A stretch of 6,873 nucleotides of DNA, from the NCBI GenBank assembly GCA_958428675.1, contig CAUAGV010000091.1, forward strand, positions 1-6,873, given 5' to 3'. Every line of letters starts with the position of its first letter. The first letter of the stretch is position 1. The notes under the pieces are model-generated. The model was given only the letters and a program-made list of their open reading frames with translations. It made no database searches and was not told the origin of the DNA. Below, piece by piece: positions 1-5,800 of the stretch. Origin of the DNA: an uncultured Collinsella sp. (GTDB taxonomy: Bacteria > Actinomycetota > Coriobacteriia > Coriobacteriales > Coriobacteriaceae). Both the position numbers and the translations under genes were made by a program.

Positions 1-684
1 CGAGAATATGGCGCCGAAGGGGCAGAGGAACTGGCAGAAGAAACGCTCGACAAAGGCCATCCCAACCATGACCGCGCCAAGCGCGGCAAAGGCCGTGGGC
101 GCGATGCCCTCGAGCGAGCGCGCAGTGATGCCGGCGAAGGCGACCCAGGGGCTCGCGCCCGAGGCCTGGGGCCAGATACCCATCACGCAGAGGGCGCAGA
201 TGCCCACGAGGACGGCGTACTTGACGAGCTGGAGCGCGTGCTGCACGCCCGCGGGGAGCCGGTGCGCGCCCTTGCCCTCAAGGCGGAGTGTCCGGCGCAG
301 CGGGGTTGCAAGCGCGTAGACGATATCGCCGAGCGTACCGAAGGCGCAGGCAAAGCCGCAGAAGAAACGGCCGAACACGCAGGTGAAGGCCAAGAGGGCC
401 AAAAGCAGGGATAAAAAGCCGGTGAGCTCGATGGGTGCATGGCTCCCGAGCTGCGTGAAGATGTACTTGACGCCGGTGAAGGCGGCGTTCCAGGCGGCCG
501 GGAAGCAGATGAGAAAGCCGAACTGTACGCACCAGCGCACACCGCGATGGAGGTACTGTCGGCGCAGGCGCTCCTGCATCTTGTTCTTGGGGTGCGCGAT
601 GACGTTTGCGCCGTTGCGCAGGCTCTCAAGGGTTCCCGCGGGGCGCTTTGCGCCGCGGGTCTTGGTGGATGCAGTCCTGGCCAT
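1..684 (-). CDS. NapH/NosR-type 4Fe-4S membrane protein, C-terminus cut by window edge
   Basis: The frame is open from the ATG at 684 to base 1, giving 228 residues with no stop; the rest lies outside the window. It is a polytopic membrane protein with hydrophobic stretches near residues 52-72, 86-108, 151-171 and 180-212, after a basic cytoplasmic N-terminus. Two cysteine motifs of the Fer4_5 (PF12801) kind are visible: FFCGFACAFG at 107-116 and FFCQFLCPFG at 215-224. NapH, NosR and related proteins have such pairs, usually followed by a ferredoxin-like cluster domain, which would be beyond base 1. The family carries electrons between the cytoplasm or quinone pool and extracytosolic partners. 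The start is fixed by GGAGG at 698-694, nine bases upstream, and by the overlap of its ATG with the upstream TAA (TAATG). Its position directly behind FMN-binding genes suggests it supplies their electrons. The first motif has Ala where CxxCP normally has Pro. Confidence 0.88.
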   Translation of the reverse strand, partial: MARTASTKTRGAKRPAGTLESLRNGANVIAHPKNKMQERLRRQYLHRGVRWCVQFGFLICFPAAWNAAFTGVKYIFTQLGSHAPIELTGFLSLLLALLAFTCVFGRFFCGFACAFGTLGDIVYALATPLRRTLRLEGKGAHRLPAGVQHALQLVKYAVLVGICALCVMGIWPQASGASPWVAFAGITARSLEGIAPTAFAALGAVMVGMAFVERFFCQFLCPFGAIFS

Positions 685-1157
685 TACTGCGTACCTCCGG
701 CGTTGCTCTGCTCAAGCGCCGCGTTGACGGCGTTTAGGATGCCGGCACTCGAGAACGTGGCACCCGAGACGGTGTCGACGTTGGTTCCCTGGGCATCGCA
801 GATGGTCTGCGTGAGGCCCTCGGCCTGCGCAAAGTAGGCGGGGGTCTCGCCGGCGTGGTCCGTGACCTCGACGCTTTCGATGTATCCGTTCTCGATGGTC
901 ACGCGGCAGGTGACAGTGCCGCCGTAGCCCTGGGCGCTGCCCTCGAAGGTGCCGTCGGTGTCGTAGGCGCCGCGCGTCTGCGAGCGCTCGGCCTGGACAG
1001 CCTCCGCCTGGGTGCGGGCGTCGGCCTCTGCCGCCTGGGCGGCCCAGCTGCTGTAGCCCGCCACGATGGCGACGACGGCCGCGGCGTTGACGGCTTTGAG
1101 ATAGAAATTGCGGTTGCGCCAGAGGTGGCGCCCAAGGAGGACAAACGGGTTACGCAT
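684..1157 (-). CDS. Membrane-tethered single-domain FMN-binding protein (157 aa)
   Basis: A short basic N-terminus (residues 1-18) is followed by one hydrophobic segment at about 20-40, then an Ala/Glu/Gln-rich linker and an FMN_bind domain (PF04205) at about 68-149. The domain opens with the usual G-T-F-E-G pattern and ends with D128-T-V-S-G-A-T134-F-S-S, a canonical ApbE flavinylation motif in which T134 would be the FMN-bearing residue. Proteins of this type, like RnfG and the FMN domain of NosR, hold covalent FMN outside the cytoplasmic membrane. The chosen start (1157) has GAGGAGG at 1173-1167, nine bases upstream, and is followed directly by the membrane anchor. A longer in-frame ATG at 1484 would overlap the upstream gene by 335 bp and add a low-complexity, non-homologous N-terminus, so I reject it. 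The gene overlaps its upstream neighbour by 8 bp and the downstream iron-sulfur gene by 1 bp. It is the likely immediate electron acceptor of that membrane protein. Confidence 0.92.
   Translation of the reverse strand: MRNPFVLLGRHLWRNRNFYLKAVNAAAVVAIVAGYSSWAAQAAEADARTQAEAVQAERSQTRGAYDTDGTFEGSAQGYGGTVTCRVTIENGYIESVEVTDHAGETPAYFAQAEGLTQTICDAQGTNVDTVSGATFSSAGILNAVNAALEQSNAGGTQ
694..698 (-). promoter_or_regulatory. Ribosome binding site of the iron-sulfur membrane protein
   Basis: GGAGG lies nine bases before the ATG at 684, in the last codons of the upstream FMN-binding gene. Together with the TAATG overlap it indicates coupled translation. Confidence 0.75.
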
Positions 1158-2643
1158 GGGCGCCAGCCTCCTCGGTGGCCCCGTTTGCGGCGGTCGGGTT
1201 GGCCGTAGGCTCATCGGGGGCGTTTGTCTTGTCAGAAGCGTCTGCCTTGTCGCCTTTGCTGTCGTTCGCATCCTTATAAGCCGCGGCCGAGCGCGCGAGG
1301 GCGTCGGTGTAGGCGTTGGCGATGGCGCGGCTGGAGTAGGTGGCGCGCGCCACCACGTCGATCTTGCCAGCCTCGGTGCCCGCGAGCAGCTGCTCGGGGA
1401 TGCCGGTGTAGACGGTACCGCGGAAGGTGCGGCCGTCGATGGCGTTATCGAGGTAGGGCTCGTTATCCTCGTCAAAGGGATCAAGCGCGTCGGAGAGGCT
1501 CTCGTCAGGCTTGCCGCCTACACCCTCGATATCGTGGATACCGGTAACCTTGCCGTCCTTAACGGTGACGGTGAGCTTGACGTAGTAGGGGCTGAAGGCT
1601 TCGTCGTCCTCCTCGTTTTTGCAGAGGGCGTATCCTGTAAAGTCGCCGTCGGCGTAGTGGACCTCGTCTGGCGTGTCGGGCGAGGGGTCCGGGTTGGGCG
1701 CGGGGTCGGGGCCGGGCGCGGGCTCGGGGTCCTTTGTGCTGGCTGCGGCCTGCTTAAGGCAGCCCTGGATGGCGCCCAGGATGCCCTCGCTCGAATACGT
1801 GGCTCCTGTCACAGTGTCGACATTGACGCTTTGCTTTTGCATGACGAGCCCGGGGAGTGCGTTCCAGGCGCGGCTCCAATACTCGGGCGTGTCGCCCGTG
1901 TTCACGAGTTCTATGTTGGCGATCTTGCCGTTCGCGATGGTCACGCGCACGCTGACGGGCGTGTCCTCGCTGTATCCCCAGGCGGAGTCGGTGTAGACGC
2001 CGTCTGCGTAGTCGCCGGCGGGCGTGAAGGGGTCGATGGTGTGGTGGGGCTTATTGGAGGAGCCGCCGGCCGCAGGGGCGGGGGCAACAGCCTCGGCAAG
2101 CCCGCCCGATGCCTTGACCAGTGCGTTTTTGATGGCCATGAGCAGGCCTTTTGATGAATACGTGGCACCCGAGATAGTGTCGACCGACGTCGACTGAGCG
2201 CTAATCACCGACTGGGTGATCGCCCGGGCACGCCCAAAGTAGGCTGGGTCGTCTGCAGACGACACTATGTCGATTGCCACGATCTTGCCGCCCGCGATGG
2301 TCACGCGCACGGTGATACTGCCCCTAAAGCCGGTACCTGTGCCTTCATAGGTGCCGTCCTTGAGGTTTGCGGCGTCCATACCATAGGCCGAGGGGTCGAG
2401 CGATTCGGTTGCCGGCGTTGCCGTCTCCTTCTGGACGTTGGAGGTGTCGACGGTCTTGAGGTCGGCGCCTGCGGCCTCTTGCGCGGGCGTGGCGGCGACC
2501 GTCTTGGCCACGAGCGGGGTGTACTGGGACACCACGAGGGCTACGGTTGCGCCCACGGCGATCGAGGGCACGATGAAGCCTGCCGTGGCGAGGCCGTGGC
2601 CGAGCGCCTTGGCTTTTGAGTGCTTGGGTTGGTAGTTGTCCAT
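1150..2643 (-). CDS. Membrane-anchored protein with three FMN-binding domains (497 aa)
   Basis: A basic N-terminus is followed by an uncleaved-looking transmembrane or signal-anchor segment at about 19-40, then an extracytosolic chain. FMN_bind domain 1 spans about 93-177 with D155-T-I-S-G-A-T161-Y-S-S. Domain 2 spans about 211-298 with D276-T-V-T-G-A-T282-Y-S-S. A Pro/Asp-rich spacer (305-326) leads to domain 3 at about 329-451, which has D429-V-V-A-R-A-T435-Y-S-S. Domains 1 and 2 are compact and canonical, so T161 and T282 are expected FMN sites. Domain 3 is longer and lacks both the Ser/Thr and the Gly of the motif. The C-terminal 45 residues are low-complexity Lys/Asp/Ala/Thr with no sorting signal. 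The start has a modest GGGAG at 2659-2655, eleven bases upstream. I infer a multi-flavin relay between the membrane iron-sulfur protein and the cell wall, comparable in concept to multi-FMN proteins of Gram-positive extracellular electron transfer such as Listeria PplA. Confidence 0.92.
   Translation of the reverse strand: MDNYQPKHSKAKALGHGLATAGFIVPSIAVGATVALVVSQYTPLVAKTVAATPAQEAAGADLKTVDTSNVQKETATPATESLDPSAYGMDAANLKDGTYEGTGTGFRGSITVRVTIAGGKIVAIDIVSSADDPAYFGRARAITQSVISAQSTSVDTISGATYSSKGLLMAIKNALVKASGGLAEAVAPAPAAGGSSNKPHHTIDPFTPAGDYADGVYTDSAWGYSEDTPVSVRVTIANGKIANIELVNTGDTPEYWSRAWNALPGLVMQKQSVNVDTVTGATYSSEGILGAIQGCLKQAAASTKDPEPAPGPDPAPNPDPSPDTPDEVHYADGDFTGYALCKNEEDDEAFSPYYVKLTVTVKDGKVTGIHDIEGVGGKPDESLSDALDPFDEDNEPYLDNAIDGRTFRGTVYTGIPEQLLAGTEAGKIDVVARATYSSRAIANAYTDALARSAAAYKDANDSKGDKADASDKTNAPDEPTANPTAANGATEEAGAHA
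1167..1173 (-). promoter_or_regulatory. Ribosome binding site deciding the start of the 157-aa FMN-binding protein
   Basis: GAGGAGG lies nine bases before the ATG at 1157, inside the last codons of the upstream gene. It fixes this start over the longer in-frame ATG at 1484. Confidence 0.8.
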
Positions 2644-2672
2644 TTGTGGGTGGTCTCCCGTGGTCGAGTATG

Positions 2673-2707
2673 AGAAAAGGCCCGCAGCCCTGGTTGGGGC
2701 TGCGGGC
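2673..2707 (-). terminator. Rho-independent terminator after the wall-anchored protein gene
   Basis: Read on the minus strand, an 11-bp perfect GC-rich stem (GCCCGCAGCCC, 2707-2697, with its complement at 2690-2680) encloses a six-base loop and is followed by CTTTTCT. It begins 36 bp after the TAG stop of the 1278-residue gene and ends about 29 bp before the ATG of the next gene. On the plus strand no T-run follows the stem, so it acts on the minus strand. The remainder of the 100-bp gap shows no convincing promoter, so readthrough probably feeds the downstream operon. Confidence 0.82.
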
Positions 2708-2743
2708 GCTTGCGTTGCGAGCGCGTGGCGCGCGTTTTAGGCG

Positions 2744-2851
2744 CTAGTGCTGCATGCGGCGGCGGATGGCGACGCCGGCGGCCGCGATGGCGGCGCCGAT
2801 ACCGGCGAAGATGCCGACCGTGGCGATCTGGGTATCACCAGTGCCGGGGAG
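2744..2851 (-). other. LPGTG cell-wall sorting signal
   Basis: The last 35 residues form a complete sortase signal: L-P-G-T-G-D at 1244-1249, a hydrophobic helix rich in Ala, Ile and Gly (about 1252-1271), and the basic tail R-R-R-M-Q-H. Sortase would cleave between Thr1247 and Gly1248 and link the protein to the peptidoglycan. No sortase gene is in the window. Confidence 0.92.
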
Positions 2852-5800
2852 GCCGCTTGCGTCCTTCTTGGATGCATTGGCCTTCTTGGTATCGGTGGTC
2901 GTCGTCGTGGTCGTCGTGGTGCTCGTGGAGTTGTCCTTGGAGCTCTGGCTGGGCTTGGCGAGCGCCTCGCGGGCGGTCTTGAGCGCAGTCGTTGCCGCCT
3001 CGACGTCGGCGGCAGAGGCGTCGTCCTTCGAAAGCACGGATTGGGCTGCAGCCAGCGCGGACTGGTATGCCTTCCAGGAGTCGGCGGTGTAGTCGGACTC
3101 GTTCAGCACATCGGCACGGCCAATCTCGACCTTAAGGTCGGTCTTTTGGTCGGTCGTTGCGGCCTTGGCGAGCGCGGCCTGAGCGTTCTGGAGCGTCAAG
3201 AGGGCGTTGGCAACCTCGTCGTCGGAAGCCGCGGGGCTTTCGTTAACGCCCTGGGCAGCGCTCAGCGCGTCCTGGAACGCATCCCAAGATGCGGCGGTGT
3301 AGGTGCCCTGGTCGTTGCTCAACTTGGCAGCGGCCTCAATTGCGGCGTTGAGTGCCGTCTTGTCGGCCGACTTGGTGTAGGTGAAGCGCAGGTTGGTGGT
3401 GTAGCCGGTGGCCTCGACCTCAATCTGGTAGTCGCCGTTGGCATTGAACACCAGCGATTTATCCTGATTGGCGGCCGCCAGGTTAAGCGAGCCGTCGGCG
3501 TTGAAGATCTTTACCGCACCGCGGCCCTGCGCGCTGTACTCGGTACCGTTGACAGTGACCTTGGAGATGTTCGCGAGGTAGTTGGCAAGATCCTCGTCCG
3601 TGGCATCGTTGGCGGCGATGAGCTTAAGGTTTGCCGCGTCAAAGCTTGCGACGAGCTTGGAGCTGGTTGCTGTAAAGCCCGTGCTGATATCGGCGAACTT
3701 GCCACTCTTGTCGATGGCGGTCAGCGTGTGGCTGCCGGGCTTAAGAGCCGAGGCGTCAAACGTGACGGACACGGAGCTGCGCGCGTTGCTGGCGAGCGGC
3801 TCGACATCCTGACCGTCAATCTGGTAGGCGGCGTCAAAGCCTTCAGGCAAGGTGACATCGGCATTGACGGTGGCGTTGGCACCGTCAAGCGAGGCGTCCT
3901 TGGCCTTGATGGCGGCGTCGGCATCCTTGACGGGGACGTACTGGTTCATGGCAACGGTGTAGGTGCCCGTAGAGGTGTAGAACGTCACACTCTTGATGGT
4001 CTTGCCCATCATGGACTTGTAGTGCCGCGAGCTCAACGGGCTGCCGTGAGACTCGTTGACCAGGCCGCAGCTCCAGGCAATCTCCTTGCCCTTCCAGATG
4101 TTCTCGACGGTGCGCATGCCATAGCCCTCGGTGGTGCCGTCCGCATCGGCGGCATTGACCACGGCACCGTATACGGTCGCCTGGTTGCCGTCGGCGTCGA
4201 CCATCTGCTCGCGCAGGTTCTTAAAGTCAATCTCGTAGTCGCCGTACTTGCTGGAGGTCTTAAAGTCGGCGGTGACGTTTGCAAGTTCGGTGGTTTCCTT
4301 GCCCTCGACAGCGCCAAAGCTCAGGTTGCCCTCGGAATCGGAGGTGAGCTCCTTGTAATTGGTCGGAACCTCGCCGGCGGGCAGCACGTAGTAAGAGTAG
4401 CTCGCAGACTCAAACAGGGCGTTCTTGCCCGTGTAGGTTGTCGTGGACTCCTTGCCCTTGATCGAGGTGGTGATCGTAACGGAGCTGTTGTCGGTCACGC
4501 GGGTGAACTTGGACCAATCGATGTCGCCTTCGCCCACCTTGACGGCAAACGTGGCGCCCGAGATATCCGTACCGTCGGAATTGACGTGGTAGGAGCCGCT
4601 CGCCAAGCTGGAGCGCGTCTTCTGCAGCGTAGCCGAGGTCACGATGTCGGTACCGGCGTTGTTGCTCTCGGCGGCATAGAAATCGGCGTAGGGGATGTTC
4701 ATGAGCACGTAGTCGCCGGCCTGGGGATACAGGCTCACGAGCGCGTCGAGCGCGCCCTGCAGGTGAGTGATCTGCTCGGCGGCCTCGGCTTCGCCTAGGT
4801 TTTTCTTGGCGAGCAGGTCCTTGGTCTCGGCAGTTTCGGTCTCGATGGACGAGGCGGTCCAGGAGTCCTCGGTGTACTTGGACTTATCGAGGGACGTCGC
4901 CTTGTCGTAGAGCTCCTGCAGCTGGGCCTTGGTGGCGTCGGTCACTGGCTCCTTGGCGCCCACGATGTTGTCATCGGTCGCCTGGAAGGTGTAGGTGTAA
5001 TCGTTGTAGCCCAAGGCGTGGACGGTGAGCTTCCAGTAGCCGGTGCCGTTGGTGCCCTCGGGCAGCTGGCAGCGCTCGGATTTAGTGAGGCCCAGCTGAA
5101 TGCCCATGGACTTGTGCATCCAGTTGTCGGCCGCGAACTTGGTGCCGTAGCTGGCAAGGGCGTTGGTGTAGGTCGCGTCGTCGCCGTAATAGGTCCAGGT
5201 GACGCTTTGCATATTGGCGCCCAGGTCGCCATAGTTGCCGTTGAGGTCTACGCGCAGGAACTCGCCGTAGGAGCCGCTCGCTTCCTTGACCGTGGGCTTG
5301 ATATCCGTGGCGGTCTTGAGCTCCTGGCCCTCGATGCCCGAGTCGGTGCCGGTGGCGGCGGCCGAGAAGTTGAAGGTTCCGTTGTTGTTGGTCACGGTCT
5401 TAATGCCGTTGGTGTTGGCATCGACGTCCGCAACCAGGCCGGAGTAAGCCTGGAGGTTATTTTCGCCGTAGCCGCCGGCGAGCGTCTCGCCATTGGCGAC
5501 AAAGCTGTGACTCGCCTTAAAAGCCTCGAGGTCGCTGGTCTTGATTTTGACGGGAACGTACTTGAGTCCCGTGACCTCGTGACCCGTCATGGTGTACACC
5601 GTGCCGTCGGCCGCCGTCACGGTCTTAGCCTTGCTGTCAATAGAAAAGACGTTGCCATCGACATCAACAAAGGACTTGCTGTCGGGATAATACGAAGGGT
5701 AAATTTTTACGCCCTCGGCAGTTTTGATCACGTCGGTGCACTGATAGCTGCCGCGATGCAGGCCGTGGTTAAAGGTTGCACGGGTCACCACGTCAAAAGC

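Noticed and set aside
183..629. 148-codon minus-strand frame inside the iron-sulfur membrane gene
   Set aside because: It is in another frame, rich in Ser/Ala/Arg, and the competing frame has Fer4_5 motifs and membrane segments.
1158..1484. N-terminal extension of the 157-aa FMN-binding protein to an ATG at 1484
   Set aside because: It would overlap the upstream gene by 335 bp with low-complexity residues. The ATG at 1157 has GAGGAGG at ideal spacing and leads straight into the membrane anchor.
1108..2154. 348-codon plus-strand frame
   Set aside because: It is an antisense shadow of the triple FMN-binding gene with biased V/G/A/R composition and no family resemblance.
2673..2707. Inverted repeat read as a mobile-element end or attachment site
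   Set aside because: A tight loop, a GC-rich perfect stem and a following U-tract on the coding strand fit a terminator. No transposase or integrase is nearby.
2747..4798. 683-codon open frame on the plus strand
   Set aside because: It is antisense to gene 1, has Gly/Val/Arg-rich composition and no recognisable domain. The opposite strand encodes clear domains, so this is a GC-rich shadow frame.
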